A DNA stretch of 64,000 nucleotides from Plotosus lineatus (GCA_024760905.1 CM045734.1:39545564-39609563), one strand, 5' to 3'; positions 33,737-44,532 are shown, counted from the stretch's first letter. A program made the numbers and translations. The notes: a model not told the origin generated them from the letters alone.

Positions 33737-34480
33737 ATGGAGTACAGTTTTGGTCTTCCTCTAGGCCTTCTGCCTGGTAGTTCCAATCTCAGCATCCTAC
33801 TACCAATATATTCACTATTCCTTCTTTATACATGTCCAAACCATCTCAATCTAGCCTCTCTGACTTTGTCTCCAATACCTCTAACATGTGCTGTCCCTCT
33901 GATGTGCTCATTCCTGATCCTATCCATCCTCGTTACTCAACACTCCTCAACATTTTTATCTCTGCTACCTCCAGTTCTGCCTCCTGCCTTTTCCCCAGTG
34001 CCACTGTTTCTAAACCATACAAAATCACTGGCCTCAACATCGTCTCATACACTCTCTCCATTGCTCTGGATAATTGAACCTAGGTATTTAAAATCCTCTA
34101 CCTTCTTTATCTCTGCTCCCTTTAACCTTGCCATTCCTCTTGGGTCCTTGTTGTTTACACACATGTATTGTGTCTTACTGAGGCTAACCTTCATTCCTCT
34201 CCATTCCAGGGCATACCTCTGCACGCCTTCCGCCTCTCCTTCTTCAACCAACAGTAGTCCACTTTCCACCAGCACCCTGTTGGTTAACAGCATTGATGAC
34301 AGTCATTGTTAACCCGGGCCATGACCGATGGAGGTAATGTTTGTGATTTGCATATTTGATCTGGCTAAATTTTTATGCCGGATGCCCTTCCTGATGCAAC
34401 CCTCTACATTTATCTGGGCTTGGGACCGGCGTGAGGGGGGGAAACTGGCTTGTGCCCCCCCACGACTGCATTCTATATAA
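33737..34480 (-). mobile_element. Internally deleted RTE derivative
   Basis: The minus strand joins the RTE 5'UTR (34220-34480; GGCCCGGGTTAACAATGAC, GTCCCAAGCCCAGATAAATG) directly to the 3' end of the reading frame (33737-34215; SNGES, RWFGHVQKE-type). About 2 kb of coding sequence is absent and the 3' tail is also missing. Confidence 0.82.
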
Positions 34481-34616
34481 TCCAACATATGAAACCATAT
34501 ATTCAAATTTATGAGAATAAATTTATGCCTATGAGAATTTATAAATGTACCTTTTTCCGGGCTGATTAGCCTTGTATTTTTCCGTGTGTATTCCTCCATG
34601 CTCTGAGAATGCCTTG

Positions 34617-34725
34617 TGCAGGGCTTCTCAATTATTTTCTGTGACGCCCCCTCTCGGAAGAAAAAAAAAAAAATTCACACCCTCTCCCCAGCACCCCACG
34701 CGTGACTATAAATAGTGTTTACTGC
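34617..34725 (+). mobile_element. hAT-like MITE fragment
   Basis: CAGGGCTTCTCAATTATTTTCTGTGACGCCCCC..., inverted counterpart of 9791-9892. Confidence 0.6.
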
Positions 34726-35060
34726 ACTTCATATAATTTACTTGGTGCTTTTTCCCTACACCATAGCGCAACAATGAAAGTGCCACTGCCAACTACTGTA
34801 GTGGATGTGCAATTACACGTAATTCTAGTACAGTATGGCAAAAAAGCATGTTTCCCAGGGTTATATGTACCTGCCCTGGCATCACACCGCTCACTATTTG
34901 AGAGGCACTGGCCTTGTCGGAGCTTACCACAAGCCTTTCCTTGCTGGCATTCATAGCGTGCACACACAAAATTCTCCTCCGCCGCACCACCTGCCAGCTC
35001 ACGTGACATCTTCGTCACAGTCGATAATCGGAAGGATTAGTTGACTTATTGTTTATTCTT
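34726..35060. other. Spacer, nothing recognised
   Basis: Overlapping short frames on both strands lack known motifs. No exon borders are convincing. Confidence 0.3.
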
Positions 35061-35061
35061 G

Positions 35062-35104
<43 letters not shown>
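35062..35104. repeat. (ATT)n microsatellite
   Basis: About 14 ATT units. The Tigger-like element inserted at its right edge; a short ATT remnant continues at 35886. Confidence 0.95.
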
Positions 35105-35105
<1 letters not shown>

Positions 35106-35106
<1 letters not shown>

Positions 35107-35885
35107 AGTGGTACCTCACCTTACAAAACTCTCACCAAATGAAAAATTCAGGTTACGAAAAGCATTTTCCTAAAATTTTTGTCTCAGGATATGAAACAAG
35201 TTCACGTTACGAAAGCGCCATCTTAAAAATTCAAACGTGCCAGTCAAACATCCAAACAATGCACGAGCTGCTCTCCCATCAGTAACGTTCAAACATCCCG
35301 CCCCACTGGCCTCCCGTTGGCTAACAACTGAGCTGTCGTTCATGTCGCCGTCACTCGAGCGCCATCTTGGACAGGTCTACCTGATGCCATCTTGGACAGG
35401 GATCCCATTGCCTAGGAGGAATGATGCAGCTACCTCCCATTGCCTATTATAGAGCTGAATCCACCATGATGCTTTTCGTGTAAAGGACAGAGTTACTGTT
35501 GTTTTATGCTTTATTTCTTGACTCAGGCTTTTAACCTTCCATAAACATTTGTAAGATTATAACTCTGATAAGAAGACATGGTCAAATCACGCGCACGCAC
35601 ACACGCACGCACACGCGCGATTTCCGGTGCAAGTGAGCAGAAGAAACGGGCTCGAGTGATATCACAAAGGAATATGGCCAAACCTGTCTACCATCGGTAC
35701 AATATTGAAGCAGAAGGAGGTCTTAAAAGGTATGCTTTTATAATTTTTTAGGGTTTCGGGGGTAGTATTGGGAGCCTTGGAACAAATCACGCATTTTACA
35801 TGTAAAATGCGGTTCAATTTACGAAAAATGCAACTTACGAAAAAGGCTCTGGAACGGATTAATTTCATAAGGTGAAGTACCACTG
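35106..35885 (+). mobile_element. Tigger-like TIR element 1
   Basis: 780 bp, ends CAGTGGTACCTCACCTTAC and AAGGTGAAGTACCACTG, with TA at 35104-35105 and 35886-35887. A residual peptide NLSTIGTILKQKE resembles the second helix-turn-helix end of pogo/Tigger transposases. The catalytic region is deleted. Confidence 0.82.
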
Positions 35886-35889
35886 TATT

Positions 35890-36140
35890 ATTATTATTAT
35901 TAATATACATGTCTTATTATGAAATATTTCTTGTGTTTACATGTTTATCTTTAGTCTATTAAGTCAAATTTTTCAAAATTTTTGTTTGTGGCAGGTTATA
36001 GGAGTTTGGGAAGGGGTTGGAACGGATTAATTGGTTTTCTGTTATTTCCTTTGGGAATTTTTGTTTAATCTAATGAACTTTTTGGCGTTAGAAAAGATAC
36101 CGTTGTACAATTTATTAAATTTCTTTTTTTTTTTTAATTT
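35890..36140. other. Spacer, nothing recognised
   Basis: AT-rich. GGCAGGTTATAGGAGTTTGGG...GGAACGGATTAATTGG resembles an inner part of the adjacent Tigger-like element and may be a second, eroded copy. Confidence 0.35.
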
Positions 36141-36149
36141 ACGAGTTTT

Positions 36150-36345
36150 TTCATTGCCATTCACTCATTTGCTAAATCAGGTCGAGATATCCATTCACCA
36201 GACAATCACAAGAACAACACCCAGAAAAAACACTCATACACTCACACATGTGGGGCAATCTGGAACAGCCACTGAGGACCCAGGACCTTCCTGCTTTAAG
36301 GCAGGTTTACTAACCATTACAGTGCTGTTCCACCCTGATTATTTG
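36150..36345 (-). mobile_element. V-SINE-like fragment, degenerate
   Basis: GGCAATCTGGAACAGCC and CCCAGGACCTTCCTGCTTTAAGGCAGG correspond to the body and head of the minus-strand V-SINE. The central block is lost. Confidence 0.55.
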
Positions 36346-36625
36346 TTGCTAATAAAATAAATTTTAGCTGACTTTATAGAAAAATGAGTATGTGTGTCCA
36401 TAACGGTCCTCCATCCAGACTTTACTTTTGCACTGGAAGTGACAAACAGATGGTGACTTCTTCTTAAATTTGCTGATGAATCCGATAAATGTAGGCAAGT
36501 ATATAACATGGTAACATGCATCATTTATGAGTTAAGTATTTAAATTGTATGTTTATTTTAATCCCACTTGATGTATTGACGGTTGAGTTCAGTAACAAAA
36601 ATAAGATTATCACCCATTTTGGGTT

Positions 36626-36876
36626 GCAGCTAACTGGGTTATCAAAGGCCGGCCATGTCTCTCACTGTCTATGGTGTGAGGCATGTAGAAGAACCATTGC
36701 TGACTTTCGACAAGAGTAAGCTGCAAAGCCGTCAGCGTGTTTCCGCCCTGCGATGGCCTGGCGAGCTATCCAGGGTGTACTCTGCCCTCGCCCTGAGTTG
36801 ACTGGGATGGGCACCAGCCTCCCCGTGACCCTAATTAGGATGAAGCAGTTACATAAAATGAACTGATGATGATGAA
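36626..36876 (+). mobile_element. SINE, type II tail, truncated in the hairpin loop
   Basis: Starts at GCAGCTAACTGGG. The target duplication CCATTTTGGGTT at 36614-36625 and 36877-36888 proves the truncation point. Confidence 0.93.
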
Positions 36877-36889
36877 CCATTTTGGGTTA

Positions 36890-37395
36890 AGACGTTGTAT
36901 TTGTTTTCTTAACATAAGATGAAAGTAACCAGGAAAAAAAAAAAAAACATTTAGTTTAGATCCTGAGAACCATTTGGGATTTAGGGAGACATCACTGCTA
37001 ACCCTGTCCACGTTTTACCGGAATTTAAACTGCAGTGAAAGAAAGAACGGGTCAGGTACAATACCAAGGATAAACAGGTGTGCTCCCTCCGGGTCCACTG
37101 TGACTTTTTGTGTGGTGCATCCTGTGTATTTTGACCGCTTTTTATGACCTACATCCTGAATGTGACATTATCTACATGGCTACTGTTTGTAAAATGGAAA
37201 ATCCACTGCCCAGATTTGCTAACAGAGCTGTACTAATCAGTCTAGCCAAATCAGTGTGTGCGGTTGCTATGGCTTCGGTCTACCGTCACGTGGTGCCCTA
37301 CAATCACATGATGAAGTGCACTCTTCATGGCAGCGTCGAGGTGCGAATAGGGACAAATACCAAGGCATTTGAATGAATCTTGCAGCATGGTGATG
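36890..37395. other. Spacer, nothing recognised
   Basis: An 88-codon plus-strand open frame at 37110-37376 has no recognisable domain and no splice context. Confidence 0.3.
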
Positions 37396-37399
37396 CACA

Positions 37400-37660
37400 G
37401 ACAGAACCTTGGCACGGATTTAAAACGTAGTTACTGCTATATAATGTTCTTGCTGCTGAGAAAAAAAAAACTTGTTCATGCTTTTGTTACTTCGAGATTA
37501 GATTATTGTAATGTGTTACTGTCTGGATGTTCTAATCGGTGCATAGACAAGCCCAAGTTAGTCCAGAATGCAGCAGCAATAGTCATTACTAGAATCAGAA
37601 GACACAAGCAGATCATCCTGATATTATTTACACCGTATTGGCTCCTGGTTAAATTCATTC
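37400..37660 (+). mobile_element. CR1/L2-type LINE C-terminal fragment
   Basis: The peptide HAFVTSRLDYCNVLLSGCSN and LVQNAAAIVITRIRRHKQI match the reverse transcriptase C-terminal motif SRLDYCNALLxG...QNAAARVLTR. A frameshift-free remnant of about 70 codons. Confidence 0.85.
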
Positions 37661-37785
37661 ATCATCATTTTCTATAACCGTTTAATCCTAATTAGGGTTG
37701 CGGGGAGGCTGGTGCACATCCCAGCCAATTCCAGGTGAGGGCTGAGTACACCTTAGACAGCTCGCCAGGCCACCACAGGGCTCTT
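37661..37785 (-). mobile_element. SINE type II tail fragment
   Basis: TTTAATCCTAATTAGGGTTGC...CAGCTCGCCAGGCCACCACAGGGC is the reverse of the type II tail only. Confidence 0.75.
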
Positions 37786-37912
37786 TCTTGAGATATCAAA
37801 GCCTAATTTAGTATTTGTAGTATTGTATTTATAAATTAGTCATTGGTTATCCAGCAGGCCCCTTTGGTGGGCATCTGAGTCCCAAACATTAAGTGGAAAG
37901 AATATTGTAAGC

Positions 37913-38421
37913 ATAGGGAAAACATTAAACTTTCAATAGATGCTATATGGATTCCTCAATTCCTACAATTTGAGTCCCAAATTGTGGGGAAAGAGTTTAT
38001 ATTATCAGCAATGAAAAGTAATTTTCACAGTCTGTTAGTGCACATCTAAGTCCATATCTTCATCAGCAAGAGGGAGGGGTTTCCAAGATGAGAACTCCAG
38101 CCAGCATCAGCACACCAGGACAAACCACAGGACTCAGGAAGCAGAAGAATCAGGATCACCGAAAAGTCAGAAGAAGAATCTGTACCTCAACAAAAGCAGA
38201 GAGAGAGTGGGAGGGGGGGTTGTTAGGTATACTCATAAAAGTGTAAAGGAGATCGAAGAATTTATTATTACTGAGTGCAAGCAGGGACTCCGGCATGACT
38301 GGCTGTGGCAGCATAACTAAAAGAGAGAGAACCAGAAGAAAGAATTTGGGACTCAAATTGTAGGAATTTAGGAATTCATTTTGCATCGATTGAAAGTTTC
38401 ATGTTTCCCCTATGCTTCCAA
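37913..38421. mobile_element. MITE with ~75-bp terminal inverted repeats
   Basis: The left end AAGCATAGGGAAAACATTAA (37913 on) and the right end, reverse-complemented from 38421, AAGCATAGGGGAAACATGAA, stay aligned for about 75 bases through TACAATTTGAGTCCCAAATT. The ~360-bp interior is non-coding. No target duplication was recognised. Confidence 0.75.
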
Positions 38422-38489
38422 TCTTCCTTAATATATCATAGAAGTATATCAGAAGCTTAAGTTACTGTTTGTATGATATCACTTATAAC

Positions 38490-38960
38490 AATACAGGAAA
38501 ACTGGGATTGAAACAGTGTCATGATGGTTTGAGTATTTCAGAAACCGCTGACATTCTTTTCAATTATCATAGTACTGTATCTAAAATCCTTCAAGCCTTA
38601 CCATCTAATAGATGCTCAGTATGTTTATTATGCTTAGTATCATTAATATCCTTTATTCTGGTCACGGTCATGGTGGATCCAGTGACTGCACATGAGGCAA
38701 GGGGACATCCTGAAAGAGATCTTGTCTATGCCAGTGGATCTCAGGATACAGTGCATGCACTGATTCACATCTGTGAACAAATTCGCAAAGCTGATCATCT
38801 GACTACCTGTATGAGCATGTTGCCATGTTTTGTTTTTCTTTTGGTCAGCTCGGAAACCAGAAAAAAGGACCCATGGGCAAGAGAAGAGAACGTTCATCAA
38901 CACCATAGAAACAGTAACAAAACATTTTGTGAGTCTGCAAAGCACTGAACAGGCTCATAC
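38490..38960 (+). repeat. Composite repeat A (Tc1 remnant plus SINE-like part)
   Basis: Begins with a Tc1-like N-terminal remnant (DGLSISETADILFNYHSTVS), then TTATTCTGGTCACGGTCATGG...GGATCC, and a GAAGAGAACG-containing 3' part. The same order occurs at 41895-42350. Confidence 0.65.
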
Positions 38961-38974
38961 TTAAAAGTAAAATA

Positions 38975-39122
38975 ATAAATAATTTTTCAAAGGCACACAC
39001 AAGCATTCATCCCACAAAATGCAACTCCACACAGAAACGCCCTCTCTGAGCCCGAGACTTGAATCCAAAACCTTTTTGCAGTGAGGCAAACAAGCTGACA
39101 ACCATATCACTGTGCCACCCAC
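38975..39122 (-). mobile_element. V-SINE-like fragment
   Basis: CAACTCCACACAGAAACGCC...CTTTTTGCAGTGAGGCAAAC...ACTGTGCCACC, the reverse of a V-SINE head and middle. Confidence 0.6.
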
Positions 39123-39225
39123 ATCCAAACAGTTTGGTGCACATTTAAAAATGTTTTTTGGATGTTTCTAATTCCAGACTCCAAAAAATATTTAGAGAAT
39201 AAAACAAATGTAGAATCTATAACAG

Positions 39226-39471
39226 TTCATTTTCTGTAACCGCTTCATCCTAATTAGGGTCGCGGGGAGGCTGGTGCCCATCCCAGCCAACTCAGGGCGA
39301 GGGCAGAGTACACCCTGGACAGCTCGCCAGGCCATCGCAGGGCGGAAACACGCTGACGGCTTTGCAGCTACTCTTTTTACGAAAGTCAGCAATGGTTCTT
39401 TTACATGCCTCACACCATAGACAGTGAGAGACATGGCCGGCCTTTGATAACCCAGTTAGGTGCACTGGGGG
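39226..39471 (-). mobile_element. SINE, type II tail, truncated at the internal hairpin
   Basis: Headless copy ending at CCCAGTTAGGTGCACTGGGG. The target duplication AGAATCTATAACAG is at 39212-39225 and 39472-39485. Confidence 0.93.
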
Positions 39472-39747
39472 AGAATCTATAACAGATAACAAATAATCTA
39501 ATAATGAAGCCAGAAAATTATTCATTCATTCATTTTCTGAACCAGTTCAGTTCATTTTCTGTAACCGTTTAATTGTAATTAGGGTCACGGGGAGGATGGT
39601 GCCCATCTCAACCAACTGTGTGCGAGGGCAAAGTAAACCCTGGACAGCTTGCGAGGCCACTGCAAAGCAGAAAGACGCTGATGACTATGCAGCTACTCTT
39701 GTCGAAAGTCAGCAATGGGTCTTTTACATGAGCCTCACACAATAGGC

Positions 39748-40573
39748 CAGTGGTCCTCAAACTACGGCCCGCGGGCTGGATACAGCCCGCCTCCACTTTT
39801 GGCACGGCTTCTTAAACAATACCAGAGACGCATTATGGTTATTTTTTTCTAGTCTGGCCACGTGATCAAGACTAATACACACATGGAACATGACACCCTA
39901 TTCCACCCTTCTGCCGTCTGTGCCCTTATCTGGAACCCCCCCCCCCCCGAAACAAAAATACTAGACTCTCCCCTGTCAAATAGAATAGAATAATGGTGAA
40001 AAGGTAATGGAAGAGAAAAGTCGATTCAGAATGGAGGGTATTTAACCTGCAGTGTACAAACGATTATTATTTTTTTTTTTTGTTCAATGCAAAGAAAACG
40101 TTGTTTGTATAATCTATCAAGAGGCAGCGGCGGTATTCAAAGAATACAACCTGCGTCGACACTTTCAATCCCGTCACAAAGACGAGTATGATCGCTTGCA
40201 AGGCCAAATGCAAGTAGACAAACTCTCAAAGCTAGAAAGGGGACCGTTAGCTCAGGAGAATACATTTGTACGCCAGGCTCGGCTGAGCCAGTCGTCTGTT
40301 TGGGCAGCTTTCGGGTTGCTCAACTGATAGCAAGCAGCGTTTTTTTTTTTTTTTTTTTTTTTTTTTATTATTTATTTCCTGACTTTTTTCTGTGAAGGTC
40401 CCTGAAAGGGTTAGTAATATTTGGTTTTGCGTGGCTTACTGGAAAACAATAAATGTTTACATTTAGGCAGCCCTGAGATCGTCATGCTTTTACTGTTACA
40501 AACTGACCTTGGCCCCCCATCGGAGAAGGGAAAAGTTATGTGGCCCCCGCAGGAAAAAGTTTGGAGAGCCCTG
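39748..40573 (+). mobile_element. hAT element (internally deleted) nested in a SINE
   Basis: Ends CAGTGGTCCTCAAACTACGG and TTTGGAGAGCCCTG. The 8-bp flanks CAATAGGC (39740-39747) and CCATATAC (40574-40581) are mutated copies of the SINE sequence CCATAGAC, so they are the target duplication. An internal fragment encodes a hAT N-terminal zinc finger. Confidence 0.88.
40085..40327 (+). pseudogene. hAT transposase N-terminal fragment (BED-like zinc finger)
   Basis: Reads VQCKENVVCIIYQEAAAVFK, YNLRRHFQSRHKDEYDRLQG, QMQVDKLSKLE, ending at a stop after AAFGLLN. The RRHFxxRH spacing is that of hAT-type (GTF2IRD2/SCAND3-like) zinc fingers. One finger Cys appears changed (CIIYQE). The rest of the transposase is missing. 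Confidence 0.75.
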
Positions 40574-40723
40574 CCATATACAGGGAGAGACATGGCCAGC
40601 CTTTGATAACCCAGTTAGCTGCACTGTGGGGACAGCAGTGACAACTGTTGACAGTGGGGCTTGAACCCCCAACCTTGGAATCAGTGATGTAGCGCCTTTA
40701 CCACCAGGCCACCACTGTCCTAT

Positions 40724-40840
40724 CCCAGCCTTAGTGCATCTAATTTCATTGTATGTTTTTTTTTTAGTAAAGGAAGAGCTTTATGCTGATTTTTTAAAAG
40801 TAGCAACATTAACAGAAAGTATGGCATTTTGATGCACAAG
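40724..40840. other. Spacer, nothing recognised
   Basis: Short AT-rich interval between the SINE and the LTR. Confidence 0.4.
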
Positions 40841-41557
40841 TGTGACGCTTATGAGAAAAATGAACTGTGAAAATCTGTTTTTTTTCTTTTTTATCTCATT
40901 CTACTCACACCCTGATCACAGTATTCTGTTCGGGGCATGTATATAAGTGTGACTGTGTAAACGGTGTACATAATTAGATTCAGAGTGCTGTAACTCGTGT
41001 CACATGGCATGGCTCAGCTGTAAGTGAGTCTGGAAACTTCAAGATGATTCAGAAACTTCAAGAATGAAACTTTCCAGAACTTTGGGGAGGTTATATTAAG
41101 GACCTGGTGCCAACTGACTCCAGTCTCTTCGAGGCTCTTCCAGTCTCTTCGGCGCGCAGATCCTCTAAGGAAACTCATCACAGCGGCTCATCTCATCCAA
41201 GGCGAATCATGGAAACTTCACCCAGGTTTCGTCGTTCAGGACTTCATCGCCAAAGTCCATCGTCCACGCTCACCCACAGCCAACGCGAGGACTTTAATCA
41301 TTTGTTTCTGTCTAACGCGGGATTGCAAGCCTTTCCCCGCGAGCACACGCGCCGCTTTTAAATTTACCATGCTGCAGGTGCTTGGTGACTATGGGACCCT
41401 TTGTTTAATTTGTATTTTGTTTAGCTTTAAGCTGTAAGTATTATTTTGCCCTATTTTGTCAATATTATTAAAATGTATACAGTATAGTTTGTCGTGGTTT
41501 GTCGTGCTTTACTGGTTTCATGGGGCAATTTTATTCTCCTAAATTCCATACGTAACA
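40841..41557 (+). mobile_element. Solo LTR with tRNA-Pro-type primer binding site
   Basis: 717 bp from TGTGACG to CGTAACA (inverted ends, one mismatch), with TATATAAG near 40940 and TATATTAAGG near 41090, ATTAAA at 41467, then TTGGGGGCCCGTCCG from 41561, like the proline-tRNA primer site of gammaretrovirus-type elements. No internal gag/pol/env region follows. No flanking duplication was found. An 84-codon open frame within it is not a gene. Confidence 0.68.
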
Positions 41558-41650
41558 AAATTGGGGGCCCGTCCGATAGAATCCATTTGGCATACATAAC
41601 AAAATTGGGGGCTTATTATCCGGGACCGAATGCATTTGGCATACGTAACA
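41558..41650 (+). repeat. Repeated LTR-end/PBS units
   Basis: CATACRTAACA occurs at 41547, 41591 and 41640; the first two are followed by AAATTGGGGGC. The short unit appears to have been tandemly duplicated after the LTR end. Confidence 0.7.
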
Positions 41651-41659
41651 ATTCTCACA

Positions 41660-42350
41660 TATACCAAAGTTGTGCAGTGCTCACAAACAGCAGCTCCATA
41701 CATGGGCTGGAAATACTCTGTCTTTAATGTTCCTAAGTATAAACAAGTTTCCTCCCAGATGCAGATATGTCTTTCATGGATGTACAGGTACTGTATACCC
41801 AGCGTCCACTTTAATAGGAATACCTCCTGTACATCTACTTATTCATGCAAGTTATACTCATTGCAGCAGCACAATGCATAAACCCATGCAGATATAGATC
41901 AGGAGCTTCAGTCAATGTTTGCAATGCATCAGCTATGGGAGGACAACTGTTATTTTAACAGTGCCATTGTTTGAGTACTGTATTTCAGAAACCGCTGATC
42001 TACTTTATAGATATCATAGTGACTACAAACTCTTCATGCCTCACAGCCTTATAAACACTCAGTATATACAGTACTTTATTCTGGTCAGGGCCATATGGAT
42101 CCTGCATATGAGGAAAGAGGACATCCTGAAAGACATGCGAGTGGCTCACAGGATACACTGCACGCACTTATTCAAATCTAAGTGTGATTTAACAAGGCAT
42201 AGCAATGCTTAATTGTACGGCATGTTTTTTTTGGGGGGGTTTTGGCAGCCAGGAAGCCAGAGGGAGGATGCCTGGGCATGAGAAGAGAGCATAATATATA
42301 TAAAGACCACAGGCTTTATGAGGCTGCAACGTACTGAACAGGCCGCTTGC
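41660..42350 (+). repeat. Composite repeat B (Tc1 remnant plus SINE-like part)
   Basis: Begins with Tc1 left-end sequence (CACTTTAATAGGAATACCTCCTGTACATC, 41809 on, quoted in part; ATGCATAAACCCATGCAGAT), a transposase remnant (CISETADLLYRYHSDY), then TTATTCTGGTCAGGGCCATATGGATCC and a GAAGAGAGC-containing 3' part, paralogous to 38490-38960. Confidence 0.65.
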
Positions 42351-42434
42351 CCACCCACCCAGTCTTCTGGGAAGGGCTTCTACTAAATTTTGAGGGTGTT
42401 TTTGTAGCGATTTGAGTTCATTCATCTACAAGTA

Positions 42435-43224
42435 CAGTAAAACCTCCGCTGACGAACGCTTAAGCTCACGAACTTTTCGCCTCAAGAACATTAAATTTGC
42501 GAGCATATAGTCTCTGCTGACGAAGTAGTTTTCGGCGGACGGACCAAACCACGCGGTCGAACAGCGCCACGGTGGCGGTCACGAGAAGCTGACGCACGCT
42601 CATCGCGTCACAGTTCGTCACACCCCTTTCTTTGAGTGCGGAAGTGGTTTGTGTTTGCTAGACATTTTGGACCATATTGAGTTTACTTTTACTATTATGG
42701 GACCGAAAAAGACCCCACCACAGGCGGAGATCATTGAAAAACACGAACGAGGTGTGCGTTTGTGTGACTCAGCGTCCCAGTACCAGTACGCTAAGTCTAC
42801 CATTGCTCCCATCCTTAAGAACAAGGAAGCTATTAAGGGTGCGTGTGTGGCTAAGGGCGTTTCCAAACAGTAGGCGTTTCCAAACACTCCTTCCAAACAG
42901 TAAGTCCCTCCCTCCCTCCTCCTCCCACTCCATTCCATCAAGCCATCAACTACCATCACAAAGGTAATTAAAACGACTTTATTATACAGTACAGTTTATT
43001 TCTTTAATTACAATACAATAGCACATTTATTATACATAAAATAAGGTATATTTTTGTGCAGTTTTAAGGCTTATTTAGTAGAAAATTATGTTTTATGGGG
43101 ACCTGGGAACGGATTATTCTCATTTTAATGGTTTCTTATGGGAAATAAATGTTCGGAAGACGAACTTTTCGCCTTACACACACTTTCTGGGAACCAATTA
43201 TGTTCGTGAGCAGAGGTATCACTG
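42435..43224 (+). mobile_element. Tigger-like TIR element 2
   Basis: 790 bp, ends CAGTAAAACCTCCGCTGACG and GTGAGCAGAGGTATCACTG, TA at 42433-42434 and 43225-43226. It carries a transposase N-terminal fragment (KHERGVRLCDSASQYQYAKS, TIAPILKNKEAIKGA), the pogo/Tigger helix-turn-helix region. The rest is deleted. Confidence 0.87.
42691..42873 (+). pseudogene. Tigger-like transposase N-terminal fragment
   Basis: From MGPKKTPPQAEIIEKHERG to VAKGVSKQ and a stop, about 60 codons. The motif AKSTIAPILKNKEAIKGA is the first DNA-binding helix-turn-helix of Tigger proteins. No DDE catalytic domain follows. Confidence 0.8.
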
Positions 43225-43225
43225 T

Positions 43226-43335
43226 ACGTCCATGAGGTCAGGTGCTAATGTTAGATCAGGAGGTCTGGGGTGGAAGCTGCATTCCATTTCATTCCAAAAG
43301 TGTTTAATGGAGTTAAGAGTAGGGCGCTTCGCAAG
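43226..43335 (-). mobile_element. Tc1-like fragment
   Basis: CATGAGGTCAGGTGCTAATG...CATTCCAAAAGTGTTTAATG reads on the minus strand as the region after the Tc1 SPDLN motif, related to 25190-25500. Confidence 0.6.
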
Positions 43336-43351
43336 CGATTTGTGAGGCTTT

Positions 43352-43690
43352 ACGCGCCCCCTTTTCTAAGGGTTGCCATGGCGAATCATCTGATTCGCAT
43401 GTTTGTCTTCGCATAAGTTTTTACATCAGATGCCCTTCCTCACACAACCATTTAGCATGGGGTAGAAACACGCTGACAGCTATGCAGTGCCTCTTTACGA
43501 AAGTCAGCAATGGTTCTTTTACATGAACCTCGCACCATAGACAGTGAAAGACATGGCCGGCCTTTGATAACCCAGTTAGCTACACTGGGGGGGGACAGTG
43601 ACGACCTCGTGGAGAGTGGGACTCGAACCCCCAACCCTAGGATCAGCGAGCTAGTACCCTTTACCACCAGGCCACTACTGCCCCCTTGTG
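43352..43690 (-). mobile_element. tRNA-derived SINE, RTE-type tail
   Basis: Minus-strand full-length copy; head GGTGGTAAAGGGTACTAGC and GGGTTCGAGTCCC, tail CATGGCGAATCATCTGATTC side eroded. Confidence 0.85.
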
Positions 43691-43949
43691 ACGCTGTACT
43701 CTATCCTTGGCTAAATATATCTATATGATGCGAGTAATTAATGTGCTGAAACTAGTACCTGTGTAGGGAAATTATAATGCTACAATAAGTGACCAAAGAT
43801 TAGTCATAAAATCACATAGGTTGCATGTGGGAGTCATGGTCAGCGATCCAAACATTCATTCATTCATTTGGTGAAACGCTTCATAAGATTACGATCTCAC
43901 TCAACATTAGGTGGATAAAGTGGTTCACCAAATGAATGAATTGATGTTC

Positions 43950-44105
43950 ATTCAGCAATTTGGAACAGCCAATTAGTCTAATGTGCATGTCTTTGGACTG
44001 TGAGGAGACACCACAGTTCCTGCAGGATATAGAGAAACACAGGGAGAACATGCATCTCCACACAGAAATACCCATCTTAAAACCTGGGACTTTCTGTTCT
44101 TCCTC
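43950..44105 (-). mobile_element. V-SINE-like fragment
   Basis: GCAATTTGGAACAGCCAATTAG...GGAGAACATGCATCTCCACAC, the reverse of the V-SINE middle. Confidence 0.65.
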
Positions 44106-44173
44106 AGTACGGATGGATTCATTGTACAAATAAGGATAGAGTGGACTGCCATTACACCCGAAATACTGGAGTA

Positions 44174-44455
44174 CAGTCGGCCCCCAATTTACGAAATTAA
44201 TTGTTCCAGAACCCTTTTCGTATTGCGGGGATTTCATAAGTAGGGGTCGAATCTTACATGTTAAATGCTTAATTCGTTCCAAGTCTCCAGTCCTTGGACT
44301 GGATAAACCCCATAAACCCTTTAAAAATGATAAAAGTACACCAATTTTGTATGAAATATGTGTTAAAAGTAAAAGAAAATTATTTATTAAACCATTAAAC
44401 CATTTTATTAACATATTTATGAATTAAACCATTATTAAACATTTTTATTAGCACA

Positions 44456-44532
<77 letters not shown>

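Larger units (their letters stand above)
39545..40720 (-). mobile_element. tRNA-derived SINE, type II tail, split by a hAT element
   Basis: The SINE tail and body run 39545-39747 and resume at 40582-40720 with the head (GGTGGCCTGGTGGTAAAGGC). The intervening 826 bp is the hAT element. The break lies in the CCATAGACAGTGAGAG segment of the body. Confidence 0.88.

Noticed and set aside
37110..37376. Possible SCARB2 exon, expected next to FAM47E by synteny
   Set aside because: I looked for CD36-family motifs on the plus strand to the right of FAM47E and found none; this open frame does not resemble them.
41107..41361. An 84-codon Ser-rich plus-strand frame
   Set aside because: Lies wholly inside the LTR and has no known domain.
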